From: Musa acuminata AAA Group
Taxonomy: Eukaryota > Streptophyta > Magnoliopsida > Zingiberales > Musaceae
Assembly (NCBI RefSeq): GCF_036884655.1
Contig: NC_088342.1
Coordinates: 11,402,001 to 11,466,000, forward strand
Length of the DNA stretch: 64,000 nucleotides
Direction of reading: 5' to 3'
This document shows, piece by piece, positions 44,800 through 56,250 of this stretch. The notes under the pieces were generated by a model. It was not told the origin of the DNA, did not search any database, and saw only the letters and a list, made by a program, of their open reading frames with translations. Numbering within the stretch: position 1 is the first letter of the stretch; each line of letters starts with the position of its first letter. The position numbers were made by a program, and so were the translations under genes.

Positions 44800-45714
44800 T
44801 GTTGAATCTCGAATTTTGATGATGAAGTCAATTATCATTTATTTATTTAATCTATATGTTGAGATAAGTGTGCAGGATTAACTATGATGGTAGTAAGACA
44901 TGCAGCAGGTGTTAAGCTAGAGTCAAGACCAAGATCACATTGGGGGTTTGAGAGTTTGTTGGAAGTCCGGACGGCAGTTATTACTGCCAGTGGTGGTAAC
45001 GTCCCTGTCAGGCGGTGGTACCGCCTGAGCTCGGTCTCCGAGCGATGTCAGGCAGTAGTACCGCCCAGACTAAGTGGTGGTACCATTCAATGATAGATGA
45101 TAGAGTATCGCCTAATTATGGCGGTGGTACTGCCAGGACCTTGGAAATCCGGGAATGGACACTTTTAAGCTCCGAATTCAAACTGATTTGGGCCTATATA
45201 AACCCCACCCTTTCTGCATGAAAAGGAAACCAAAAAGCTTGCTTTTATTCTGAGTATTTGAGAGCTTAAAAGTGTTGTAAAAGCTAGAGTTCTTCTCCCT
45301 CTTTCTTTCTAAGTGTTGATCATTCAAGAGAGGAGTGAAAACTTATAAGGGTTGTCTCCTAAGCCTGTCCAAAAGGAGAAAAGCTATAAAATGGTGGTTG
45401 GCCTTCGCCTATTGAAGGAAGGCCTCTAGTGGACGTCGGTGATCTCGTCGGAGGAGGAAGCCAACAGTGGATGTAGGTCAAGATTGACCGAACCACTCTA
45501 AATCTCGGTTTGCATTTACATTCTGCTCTTTATCTTAACCGCAAACTGCCTTTGTTGCTTTACATCAACTATACTTTCGTTTGCTCTCAAAGTTAAAGAT
45601 CTTTCCGAAACAGTTTTCATCGAAAATAGATTTCATCGTACAAAAGTTGTTTTAACCGATGAAAATTTTTCGCTACACTAATTCACCCCCCTCTTAGTGC
45701 TCTTGATCCTAATA
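44800..45714 (+). repeat. 3' LTR of Sire-6, internally deleted (915 bp)
   Basis: TGTTGAATCTCG to CCTAATA. Colinear with the 5' LTR except for a missing stretch equivalent to about 37530-37955; the joint at about 44975 is in GGCAGTTATTACT, with a TTAT present at both edges in the 5' LTR. TATATAAA at 45195-45202. Confidence 0.88.
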
Positions 45715-46003
45715 AAGCACCACTTTCTAAAGAACAGGAAGGATTTTAGACTAAGAACAATCGAAGACTACTCGAGCATAAGCTCACGTGATGGTAAACT
45801 TGAACCCCTCATGAAATTTTAAAACAAGAATCAAAAATTAAAAGTGAACTTAAAAAAAAGAAGAAGGTGACTTTGGACGAATCAAGCTTATCCGAAGACG
45901 AGGAGAAAAACAAAGGCGAGGTGACAAACTATTCCTTAACAACTTTCTATAATGAGGTAAACAACTCAAATGAAACTCCTTTAATTTATTTCAAAATGAT
46001 ATA
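45715..46003 (+). pseudogene. gag C-terminal remnant of Sire-5
   Basis: Continues the Sire-5 gag: KNRKDF, RLRTIEDYSSISS near 45740-45780, a Lys-rich stretch, then frames ending in a tail comparable to VTNYALTTFNDEV of Sire-3, with stop at about 46001. No Cys-containing knuckle is present. Several stops and frameshifts. Confidence 0.72.
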
Positions 46004-48496
46004 ATGCTTTTCATGTGTTATTTTTAATTTAGTTTAATTATTTTTCTTGAAATTTGCATCTTTAATGATGTAATGAAAATGCCAAAAAAAATAGGGATCA
46101 TGCTAAGTAATTTTGAAAATAATCATGTTTTATGATAAATAAACAAAATGATTTTGATTAAAAATGCCTTATGAAATCATGCTTGATGTTTTAATGATGC
46201 TCTATGATTAATGAAATCATGTTTCATTTGAAGTAATGTTTTGATATTATACTCAATAAGTTTATGTTTCGAATTTATGCATAATGATTCTTAGATTTAT
46301 TGATTATCGATTTTTACAATAATGAATGACCTTTTCAGTTTCAAACCATAATGTATGATTTTTATACAAAAAAAACTTAGGCATACTTGTATGAAATCAA
46401 ATCACTTAGATTAAAACAAAAAGGGGGAATGCATATTTTTCTTGAAAATACCTCTAAAGTGATTTTTCAACAAGTGATTCTTAGTGTGAATCTATCTTAT
46501 ATAATCTCTTGAAAATGATCTTGATTTGACGATTTGAATGAGCTTTATCTTGATTTTTTAAAATTTATAACTTGAGATTTGTTATGCATGAATCAAGATC
46601 TCCTATGTTTCTTTTATCCACTTATAAAAGAAGAGATTTGTTGAAATAAATTATATCTTATGACATTCATGAAAAATTGAGACATTATGCATAAATCGAG
46701 TTCTCATGAGAATCTATTTATGTTGTCTTCATTGAATTTTCTTGAAAAGATTTTGATGATTTGAATTGAACGAGTTTTTACCTATATCGTGATTTTGATT
46801 CCTCGGAATTACTTGAGATTTAAATTTGAATCATAAAATTTCTTATGCATAAATTGAAATCTTTTTCTCCTACATCTCCTTTTACGATTTACTAAAGAGA
46901 ATATCTTTTTAGGAATTCATGACTGAAAATTTATTTTGAAGATCTCTTACTATTTGATCTTCTATGATTCTACATGCTATGTATTAAAATGAAGTATTAT
47001 TGAACTCATGATCTTGGATTCTCGGAATCAAATCTTGATATATTCCTTAATTGAATCAAGATCCCTCACTTTTATTCTCGAATGATTTCTTGTAGTTTAT
47101 TAATGAGAATATTTGTCCAAATGAATCACAATGTTTCTATGATTTTTTTTTTCTCACAACTTGAGATGATGTGCTTTGAAGTTTGGAACATGGTAAACAT
47201 AAATTGATTTTTCTTTCATCTTTCGAAACTTCCTTGTATTCATTTAGTGTGTATCTCATCATCTAATTCTTCTTGATATTTTTCATGTGATGATATGAAT
47301 GCATGAAATACTTATGATATTGTGTTGATGCTCTAAAATGATATAAATTTTCTAGCTTATGAGTATCATGTATGATATGATAATTAATTTATTTTTAGTA
47401 TCATGCATAGAGTAAGGATGATATGTAATGTTTTAAAATTATGCATGTCATAAATTGAAACGGTAATGATGCACAAACATATTGAAATAATGATTGGAAT
47501 ATTGATGTAATTATAAATGATGATTTGACATTATGCATATAATACTTTAACTTATGATAATGATGCATGCAATGATGAAATATTCATTATAAAAAATTAT
47601 TTTAACATTCATGACTTGATTTTTCATCTTTGTTATTTATCCTTTGTCATGATTTGAAAATTATTGTAAAGGAAAAAAAAGATACAAAATTATATTCTTC
47701 CCTTCTTTTTTACAATGACAAAGGGGGAGATAGCTAGCTTTTTAGCTAGCTTGCACGTTTTAAGTAGATGCAAAAACACACTATCTTGCATATATCAAAA
47801 GGTTTGCAAAAAACTCACTAGCTTGCATAATGCAAAACTTGTTAGCTTGCTTCATGTAAAACATTGTATCTTGCTAGCTTGTTATCTTGCATTATTTTTC
47901 AAAAACTTGCTAACCGTCATACTTCAAAGAGAAGTAACACTTGTCAAATTGGTAGCTTGTATGTTGTAAAATAATGTAAAATTTTGCTAGCTTGCACTTT
48001 GCAAAGGAAGCAAAAATGGCACTTCTCAAAAGAGAAAAAGAGTGTGCTATCTTGCCTATCTCAAGAAACTAAACTTGCAACTTGCACATTGCAAAAGGAA
48101 GCAAGAATCGCTAGCTTACACACTTTAACAAGAAAGCTATCTTGCATTTACTTTTGAAATTTTTGCTCGCTTGTATAAACTTGCTATCTTACTACCTTGC
48201 ATATCTAAAACTTAATAGCTTGCATGATATAGCACTTGCTAAATTTTCAAGCTTACAAATTATATGATGATAAATGCAATGTTTGACATTATATCTCAAA
48301 TACTTGATAGTTGAACTTCTCCTTTTTGTTGATGACAAAGGGGGAGAAGTATGATGATGTTATATATAAGTTTATGATAACATGTTACTTGGATTTTTGA
48401 ATCCAAGAGTTCTATCAATATGACATATTAATAGGGGGAGTTTGTTTAAACTCCGGGAGTTAAGGTTAACTCCATCATCAATTAGTTGTCATCATC
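46004..48496 (+). other. 3' non-coding region of Sire-5
   Basis: 2.5 kb AT-rich, no gene seen. Polypurine-like blocks: CAAAAAGGGGGAAT near 46420, GACAAAGGGGGAGA at about 47716, GACAAAGGGGGAGAAG at about 48338, AGGGGGAG near 48434. Degenerate GCTAGCTTGCA / GCTATCTTGC repeat from about 47725 to 48250. Colinear with Sire-3 (11044-12572) but longer. Confidence 0.72.
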
Positions 48497-48510
48497 AAAA
48501 AGGGGAAGAT
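48497..48510 (+). other. Polypurine tract of Sire-5
   Basis: AAAAAGGGGAAGAT directly before the 3' LTR. Confidence 0.86.
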
Positions 48511-50058
48511 TGTTGAATCTCATATTTTGATGGTGAAACCAATTAATAAGTATTTATGATCTGATCTGTGTTTTGAGTGACGCAGGATGCTTCGATCAGG
48601 GAGAGACAATTAAAGCAGGAATAATCATGTTGGGCGGAGGGAAATGTGTCAGAAGATTAGACGTCGGGCCGGAGGATTGGTCGACGTATCGACAAAAGAC
48701 TTCGGGTCATGGATTCGGGCATCGGGCCAAGAAGAGTGGATATTGCGCCAAGGATATCAGAGTTGCAGAGATCAACTGGCTGATTGGGCAATAGGCCACA
48801 AGATCGGACGATGCGCCGAAGAATCGGACGAAGCGTCGATGGACCAATGACATGCCGGACAACATGATTCATGCTAAGTAATAATTGTCTAGATCGAAGT
48901 GTGTTTTTGTATATGCAAGATTAACTATGATAGCAAGGCATAAAGCAAAATGAAGTCCTAGAGTCAAGAACGCGATTTCATTGAGAGTTTGAGAGTTCAT
49001 CGGAAGTCCAGACGTTCATCGGAAGTTCTACTGGAATTAACAGAGAAGTCCAAGAGCTTGCCAAAGAAGCTCGTCAGAACTCACTAAGAAGATCGTCATG
49101 AAGTCCAGGAGCTTGCAAGGAGACCGTCAAAACATTACCGAGAGATCGTCGAAAGTTCACCGGAAGATCGTCAAAAGAAATCAGACTTATCTTACTTAGA
49201 TTATGTCTTAGGAATCGTAGTTAGTACATAATTGGAGTTGGGATTGGGAGGTAATCCCATCAACTCTGTTAGGGGCCAATTGGGCCTAAAGTTGGGCTGG
49301 TTTGGGCCAGATTCAAGGCCCAACCAGGGTACTGAAACCCTGGCCGACGGTGACACCACCTGGGGAACAGCACGGCAGGTATTCTAGGCAGTGGTATTGC
49401 CAACAATAATGCTGCCAACGATGGTACCACCCCTGTCAGGCAGTGGTACCGCCCAATGGCAGATCCTACGGCGGTAATACCACCCAAGAACAACCAGTAC
49501 CTAGGAAACCTAGGATGAGACCTTTTTAGGCTTTGAGTTTGAATCAACTTGAAGCTTATAAATACCCCTCTCATCCCTATTTAACAAACACAAGCATAGA
49601 GAGTTTAAAAGTAAGAAAACACGGTAGAAATCTCTTGAGAAATCCCCTCCTCTAGCTTAAACTTAGAATTCTGTTTAGAGAGGAGTGTGTGCTTGTAAAG
49701 GTTGTCTCCTAAACCTGTGAAAAAGAGAAGAGGGGTGTAAGAAGGAGGTTGATCTTCATCTATTAAAGGAAGATCGATAGTGGATACCGTTGGCCTAGAT
49801 GGAAGAGGAATCGACGGAGTAGATGTAGGTCACGACGACCCAACCACTATAAAAATCTGGTTTGCCTTTTCTTTTGTGCAATTTATATTACTGCAAACCT
49901 CCTTACTTGCTTACTACTTTTAATACGTTTACGGATATGCTTTCAAGTTAACATCTTCCGAAATTGGTTTTATCGTACGAAAGAAATTTTCAGAACTGAC
50001 GTGATTTTACCGCTGCACTAATTCACCCCCTCCTCTTAATGCTGACTCGTTCCTAACA
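48511..50058 (+). repeat. 3' LTR of Sire-5 (1548 bp)
   Basis: TGTTGAATC to CCTAACA, followed by the AACAT duplication and Tork-2 integrase. TATAAATA at 49557-49564; a palindrome array, partly eroded, at about 49340-49500. Confidence 0.9.
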
Positions 50059-50063
50059 AACAT

Positions 50064-51574
50064 GAGATGACAGTTCCTGGTACACCTCAGCATAATGATA
50101 TTGCAGAGAGGATGAACCGCACCATCATGGAAAAGATCATATGTATGCTTTCACAAGCCAAGCTACCCAAAAAGTTTTAGAATGAGGCTTTGAGTCTGTT
50201 GTTGCTGTGATCAACTTGTCACCATGTACAACCCTAGATGGTGATGTTGTAGAGCATGTATAGTCAAGAAAATATGTTTCCTATAGGCATTTGAGAGTGT
50301 TTGGTTGTTATGCATTTGCACATGTTCTAAACAATGAGGTCCAAGTTGGATCGTAAGACTAAAGAATATATTTATCTTGGCTACTCACATGATCAGTTTG
50401 GTTATAGGCTTTGGGATCTAGAAAAGCAGAAGATGTTTAGAAGCATATATGTAGTCTTCTTTGAGGATCAAACCTTTGAGGATTTGAAGAAGAAGGCACT
50501 AGCCAAGACTACTATAGAAGGATTAGCAAATTGTGACCCAGTTACTCCTCCAGTATATCAGGGTGATGGGGGAGATGTACAAGAAGATGGTGTAGAGCCT
50601 GATGTTGATCTACCTACAGGACATGTTGAGCAAGAAGAACTTTGAGAGAAACTTCCAGCAGAGCCTCAGTTGAGAAGATCTTTTAGACAACGTCAACCTT
50701 CCAAAAGATACTCTACAGGTGAGTATGTGATGCTTACTGATGCAGGTGAACCAGTGAGTTACTAGGAAGCAATTGAAAGTGAGCAGAAAATGAAATGATT
50801 AGTTATTATGTAGGAAAAGATGGATGCTCTACAGAAGAACCACATATATAATTTAGTGCAACTACCAAAGGGAATGAAGACCTTGAAAAATAAGTGAGTT
50901 TTTAAGTTGAAGACTCAAGAATATTGTTCTCAACCAAAGTACAAATCTAGATTTGTTGTGAAAGGCTTTGGTCAAAAGAAATGTATTGACTTTGAAGAGA
51001 TTTTTTCTCCTGTTTTTAAAATCTATTTGTGTTGCTCATGGTATTGCTGCTAGCCAAGACTTGGAAGTTGAGTAGTTAGATGTGAATATAGCTTTCCTTC
51101 ATGGTGATTTGGAGGAGGAAATTTATATGGAGCAACTAGAAGGCTTTGAAGTCAAAGGTAAAGAGAGAATTTTGTTTGCAAGTTGAAGAAGAGCTTGCAT
51201 GGGCTGAAGCAAGCTTCAAGACAATTATACAAAAAGTTTGATTCATTTATGATTGAAAATTGATACAAAAGAATGGTTGCAGATCATTGTGTGTACATCA
51301 AACGATTTGGTAATGATTTTATTATTCTCTTATTTTATGTTGATGACATGTTTATTTTTTAGAAAGATATGTCTACAATTGACAGGTTGAAGAAGGAACC
51401 GAGTGAGTCTTTTGCAATGAAGGACATGGGGCCAGCAAAGCAAATATTGGGCATGTAGATTTCCCGTGATAGAAAAAATAAGAAGATTTGGTTATCATAA
51501 GAGAAATACATCGAGAAAATATTGGAAAGGTTCTGAACAATGCAAAGCTAGTTGGTTCTCCTCTTATATGTTAC
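50064..51574 (+). pseudogene. Integrase C-terminal half and RT of Tork-2
   Basis: HEMTVPGTPQHNDIAERMNR continues the integrase frame from 35073; the catalytic Glu (IAERMN) is kept. Then YLGYSHDQFGYRLWD, VVFFEDQTFEDLKKK (open 50334-50645), the linker RQRQPSKRYSTGEYVMLTD, RT blocks KYKSRFVVKGFGQKK, FLHGDLEEEIYMEQ and YVDDMF near 51340, followed by MKDMGPAKQILGM. About a dozen stops and frameshifts relative to Tork-1. RT is cut off after the VGSPL block by the deletion into the LTR. Confidence 0.84.
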
Positions 51575-52023
51575 TTTTTAACCTAACCCTAGATCTAATA
51601 AGGGGGGTGTGGTGATTGTGAAAATAGGGAGAAAAAACTACAGTAACGAGGTAGAAAACTACAGTAGGATTCAAAAAAAGGAGAAAATGATAGAAAAACA
51701 AGAGAGGATTCAAAAAAAGGAGAAAATGATAGAAAAACAAGAGAAGGAAAGGGAAGAAGACAAGACAATGCAGAGAGACTGTTCTCAATCATCTAGGCAA
51801 CGTTCTCATCTCAAGTTAGATTAGATCTACAATAGATTCTTGTTGTAATTACTTGGGAAAAATTTGGATATTGTGCATAGTGACGTAATCCTTGTATCCC
51901 AATTATTCTCTTGAGATTGTTGCATGGGTTTTATGCAAGTCTTCCATTTAATTCCACTACATGTTACGACCTACTTGTATTTATTCATATACAAAAGTTT
52001 ATTTATCTTTTTATATCCCATCA
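51575..52023 (+). repeat. 3' LTR of Tork-2, 5'-truncated
   Basis: Begins inside the LTR (TTTTAACCTAACCC...) and ends TATATCCCATCA, as the 5' LTR does. It contains a 39-bp tandem duplication (51666-51704 and 51705-51743). Confidence 0.84.
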
Positions 52024-52320
52024 CGTAAGTGAACAGGAAGCCGATGCCCAAGAACCACGGGCCACGGAAGAAAAAGTTGCACTCGACCACCCTAAGGAGG
52101 TCGGTGCACCAATCATGGAGGTGGTCGAGGTTGAGCAGAAGCCCCAGGAGCACCTGACGAGCGGCCAATCCACCGGGACGCTCGACCTCCTAAAGACTTG
52201 GCCGAAGTAGCAGAAGAAGACGAAGCAGACGATAAAGAGATGGACCTCAGGGTACGATCGCAAGAAAGCCTTGGCAGCCGCGAAGCAACTGCCGGCCATG
52301 GCTGCTGTCAGAGAAGACAT
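52024..52320 (-). pseudogene. CYP96-type cytochrome P450, N-terminal fragment
   Basis: ATG at 52320 (MSSLTAAMAG) or, in a better plant initiation context (GCCATGGCC), at 52299. A hydrophobic anchor VHLFIVCFVFFCYF near residues 20-35 (from 52299), then the hinge VPVDWPLVR and, after a one-base deletion near 52152, LLGLLLNLDHLHDWCTDLL and FFFRGPWFLGIGFLFTY. This is the ER-anchor, WP-hinge and GPW block layout of CYP96 proteins. The fragment ends at the Tork-2 duplication; the next residues are at 31070 and below. About 92 of roughly 500 residues are here. Family members hydroxylate long-chain alkanes or fatty acids; the substrate is not deducible here. Confidence 0.87.
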
Positions 52321-52790
52321 GCTATCAGTTTACAGAAGGATATGCCGTATCTGTATGGCGATCGGTGCTGCTTCCACATCAACCTTCCTAAATGGTTGAG
52401 ATCTGCAAAGGCGATGAGTGGGAAGGGACGGCGAGGGAAAACGACATACCGACAGACACGTCAAGCCTACCAGCACGGCGATCTCTCCGGCGCTGACTGC
52501 AGCCACTGCAGTTATACTCGTTCCGAATGATGCAATCCGGTCCACACCAAGAGGAGGTACTGGTTCAGCCACGTCGTGTGGTAACTCGAGACGCGTACAA
52601 TTCTTTCATGACGAGCTCAAGGGAAACACCATGCACACCGTGCATTCATTGTCATGTGAAGGTCGACAAAGGATCGCAACTCATCGGTCAATTAGCCAAC
52701 AGCCTCGTTCAAGATGTATTTAGTTTTTGTTTGCATCTACTCTCGCTGAGACGGTCTTTGCATTAGTGGTGTTGAAAAGGTTCGAACCGA
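52321..52790 (-). promoter_or_regulatory. Probable 5' flank of the P450 gene
   Basis: About 470 bp of mixed, moderately GC-rich single-copy-looking DNA directly upstream of the P450 start on the minus strand. Contains the direct repeat CTGCAGTGGCTGCAGT. ORFs occur on both strands but match nothing I recognise. Assigned as promoter/5'UTR only by position; no TATA box identified with confidence. Confidence 0.45.
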
Positions 52791-54255
52791 ATCATTATTG
52801 AATTAAATTAAAAAATAATTGGATTCAATTAAAGTAAGATACTTTTGAAACTAAATCATTTTGGATCTATTTAATTGAACTAGTTTAAAATCGGTTAATC
52901 CGATTCTATTAACCGATTAACTAGTTTTTAATTTTAAATAATTAAAAAATATATATTTCAAATAAATGGTACTGTTGGATTTGATGAATCGGTTCAGTTT
53001 AATCGAACCAAATTAGAATTTTGATCCAATTGGACTTATATTTTTTAAATGTTTATATCACAAATATCATTCTAAGTAATCTAAATAATTGAATCTATCA
53101 CAAATATCATTGTATGTAATCTAAATAATTGAACCTATGCATAAGTAATTTTTATTTTTTATTGAAAGATGTTATAGAGGAATAACGACTTTGTTTTTTT
53201 GACGAAGATATACAGTGATGTATATAAATCAACAAAGAAATTTATACAAGTCAATAAAAGGATTATTAACACAGAAGAATTATAAAAAAGATAGAGTTTA
53301 TACTTCAGACAAGAGTGTAAGGCCAATAATAAGATAGGAGGAAGAGCACAAAGACGAAGGAAGAGTGGTGAACTCGTAGAGTTTGGAAAGATATTTTAGA
53401 GTGTTTAGGGTATTTGGATTAAGTTGGTATTTTAAAATTAAAATCGATTCAGTGTGATCTAAAAAGAATATCCTCTCAATTTATATTATTCTAGACTAAA
53501 TTATTGATGAATCGGATTTGATTTAGATTTAATTCGGGATTGACTCGATTTTCCAGTTCTATGTAAACACACTACTTTGCATCAAATCAGAAATGATGAA
53601 ACGAAGATACGCACACCCAACTGTTTTTGTGGTTGTTGCGAGACTTCCAATGCTATAGTTAAAGCTTAATGCCCACCCAACTAGTATGTGATTATCTTTA
53701 CTCCAAATCGACAATAGCTAATGCAGATCAACATCCAACAAAGGAAATGCTGATTGAGTACTAGTGACAATGGGAGGAGTGGACCACCCGACTGCTATTG
53801 GTACGTGAGGAGTGGACCACTCAACTGCTATTGTTACGTGACTAAACCCTAAACATGATAATTAAGTAAGAGATGTTAATGCATGTTTTGGCTCTTCGGA
53901 ACACCATCCAAACCCCATAGGTTGTAAGCCTTGCAAAACTTGTTGACTCGCAGCCTGTGCTTTGCCGTCCACCACAATGCAAACCATACTAGTTATCGTC
54001 CACCACCCGCAACCTGTGCTTTGCCGTCCACCATGCAAACCATAAAAGGTTGTTAGTTTTTATGGAGCATACTCCACCGACAGTGTTGCATCTGAATCAT
54101 CTTATCATTAGAATCACAGCCCATGATTCTATGATAGGCTTAATTGTTTGCCTCTTGCATCTTCTTACCTCCACAAATACTTCGATCCAAATCGGTAAGG
54201 AAGACGTCTTGCTCTGCTTTTTGTTCTTGATGACCTTGTGGAGCTTTGAAATATC
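52791..54255. other. Anonymous AT-rich intergenic DNA
   Basis: No gene recognised. There are AT-rich stretches with repeated AATCGGTT/AACCGATT words (52800-53000), a 33-bp tandem duplication GAGGAGTGGACCAC... at 53774 and 53807, and a roughly 57-bp imperfect duplication containing CTGTGCTTTGCCGTCCACCA near 53955 and 54012. One CTAAACCCTAAAC telomere-like word at 53842-53854 stands alone. Confidence 0.6.
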
Positions 54256-54661
54256 TGTAAGATTATATAACCCTATTTAATTAAGTAAGATATATTATAG
54301 ATATTATTGGATTCTGATTATGGTTATTGGCCAATAAAAAAGAAGTCTAGGATTCCTTAGGAAATAACCTTGAACGGAAAACTCTCCTAATAACTTATCC
54401 TAGACTCTCTGCTCTCGTCTATAAATAGACAAGACCTCTAAGGGTTTAGTGTGTATCTGAATAGCATTAATTGAGAGATTAAGATTTTTTAATCCGAAGA
54501 TTGAGCGTTTGTAGATCAGATAAGGTTTATTCTTCTGAACAACAAGAAAGATACGCATCGTAATATTGTTAGATTCAATTTATTTGATTTCAATCTTGGC
54601 ATAAAAGTTTTTCCGCATTATAGATATTACAGATAGCATGATTACAGATTTTATACTAACA
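54256..54661 (+). repeat. 5' LTR of Tork-3 (about 406 bp)
   Basis: Proposed limits TGTAAGATTATA to ATACTAACA; the right limit is fixed by the primer-binding site TGGTATCAAAGA (54664-54675). The left limit is inferred from TG and cannot be checked against the other LTR. TATAAATA at 54420-54427 in CGTCTATAAATAGACAAG. Confidence 0.72.
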
Positions 54662-56250
54662 ATTGGTATCAAAGACAAGTTCTTAAGATCAAATATATTG
54701 AATTTATTATTTTTTATTACGATGCCTGAATGATTCGTCGGATATTATTGATCTGTTTTTTCTATATGATTTGCTCTATTATTGATTATGAGTAATGTAT
54801 AATTTTATATTTGATTGATGAATTTATTGTTTACTATCATTGATGTTATTGAGATGATCATCTATGTTGATCGTTGTCAACGAAGGGCCATGTACCACCC
54901 CACAGCCGCGCATCACGGTCGTGCGCTAGTAATAGTTTGCTTGCGAGCGGTGGCAGCACCACGGGAATCTCGCACCGCCTATGAACGCGGTGCCTGCAAA
55001 AGGGAGATGGCCAAGCGCAGGCAGGAACCGCGGCAGCCGCGCGCAGGTAGTGGCAGCGATCGCGCTCGGGCACAAGTGGGCAGGAACCGCCGCAGCGGCC
55101 GCACGCTGGCAACAGCCGCGGCCAGCCATGCGCGTCGTCCGCAGGAACGGCCAAGAGCGAGCAGCGGTAGCGCGGCGGCGGCAAGGCAGATTAGGGTTTT
55201 TGGTATAATTATGGTTTTGACCTCGAGGCTAGAGTTTTACAAAATTATAGTTCTGCCCTTTGCAAATTTCGTAATTCCAGTTTATATTCTGTCAATATAT
55301 TTACAGTTTTACCCTCGGGTCTAATTTTTGCCAAATTACAATTCTCCCCTTCATAAATTGCATATTTTCGATTTATATCCTATCAAATATTTATAGTTTT
55401 ATCATTATGAAATTAAGAAATTTGGTTTATATTTTCAATTATAAAATTGATAAATATGATTTATTATAATTATGATTAAATTTAATCATTATTATAGTTT
55501 TGATTATTTGATTGGATTTAATTTTGATTAAAAAACTATAAATTATGGTTTATTTTATAATTTTCTCATTTGAATTATTGATTATACATGTGGTAAATAA
55601 AATCTAATTATTGTTCTTGGATATTTATTTAGTTATTCACATGTATATATTTGAAATTATGAAATAATATTTACCTTTCATATGAAGGCATGATTTATAT
55701 GTTATCATGATTATCATATGAGTTTTCTTTTGTTGATTAATGTTCAATAATTATTATGATTATTATTCTATTATTAAACTACTTAGCATTAATGTTCAAT
55801 AATTATTATGATTGTTATTCTATTATTGAACCGCTTAGCATTAATGTTCAATAATTATTATAGTTGTTATTTTATTATTAAACTACTTAGCATTAATGTT
55901 CAATAATTATTATGGTTGTTATTCTATTATTGAACTACTTAACATAAATTAAAGAAATTTGATTAATATTATTTATAATTCATCTCCCTAAGTTTTATCT
56001 GACTTGTACCTGCCAAAGTGGCTTGGAATGATAGACTTTTGTGATATGAATTACAATAAAAGTTTTATCATCTATAGGACATTTTAGATTGTATTTTATA
56101 TTTTTGTATTAGTCTCACCAAAGTGACCTGGACCAATAATTTATAAAATACATTATGAAATTAGTTCTAAATGATATTAAATAAAATAATATTCACAATG
56201 GCAGCATGAATCAAAAATTTAGTGAATATTATTTATAATTTATCTTCCTA
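54662..56250 (+). other. Tork-3 leader without gag; GC-rich block and AT-rich repeats
   Basis: After the primer-binding site comes AT-rich leader, a GC-rich block at about 54885-55195, a stretch with repeated TTTTACCCTCGGGTC/TTTTGACCTCGAGGC wording, and from 55340 very AT-rich DNA. gag, protease and most of integrase, expected here, are absent. The ORF over the GC-rich block (54815-55324) has no recognised domain; ORFs run on both strands. Confidence 0.6.
55737..55944. repeat. 52-bp tandem repeat, four units
   Basis: Unit of the form CATTAATGTTCAATAATTAT continuing to GAACYGCTTAG, repeated at 52-base spacing with few differences. Confidence 0.85.

Larger units (their letters stand above)
37355..45714 (+). 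mobile_element. Sire-6: full-length but degenerate Sirevirus-like element
   Basis: Inserted in Sire-5 gag. LTRs at 37355-38740 (1386 bp) and 44800-45714 (915 bp; it lacks about 430 bp). Between them lie the primer-binding site, gag, protease, integrase, RT, RNase H, a 1.4-kb non-coding region and a polypurine tract. The flanking pentamers GAAAA (37350-37354) and AAGCA (45715-45719) do not match, unlike all other complete insertions here. Numerous stops in pol. It is the third level of nesting: P450, Tork-2, Sire-5, Sire-6. Confidence 0.9.
35074..50058 (+). mobile_element. Sire-5: pol-less Sirevirus derivative, host of Sire-6
   Basis: LTRs at 35074-36667 and 48511-50058, perfect AACAT duplications (35069-35073, 50059-50063) inside Tork-2 integrase. 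Own internal sequence is 36668-37354 plus 45715-48510 (about 3.5 kb): primer-binding site, damaged gag without CCHC knuckle, long AT-rich 3' region, polypurine tract. No protease, integrase, RT or RNase H. Same plan and LTR subtype as Sire-3. Confidence 0.9.
31076..52023 (+). mobile_element. Tork-2: old Tork-lineage element, host of Sire-4 and Sire-5
   Basis: Own segments: 31076-32253, 33858-35073 and 50059-52023. Flanks CGCAA (31071-31075) and CGTAA (52024-52028) are a five-base duplication with one mismatch, inside P450 coding sequence. It is a relative of Tork-1 in LTR, gag and pol wording, but in plus orientation and heavily mutated. The 3' end has a deletion from mid-RT into the 3' LTR at about 51575, so RNase H and the polypurine tract are gone. 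Confidence 0.88.

Noticed and set aside
52330..52572. 80-codon ORF upstream of the P450 on the same strand
   Set aside because: No domain; an opposite-strand ORF of similar length covers the same bases. Treated as 5' flank.
53842..53854. Telomere-like CTAAACCCTAAAC
   Set aside because: A single short match without an array; expected by chance.
54815..55324. 169-codon Arg/Ala-rich ORF
   Set aside because: High GC content gives long ORFs on both strands; no domain recognised and the position is a retroelement leader.
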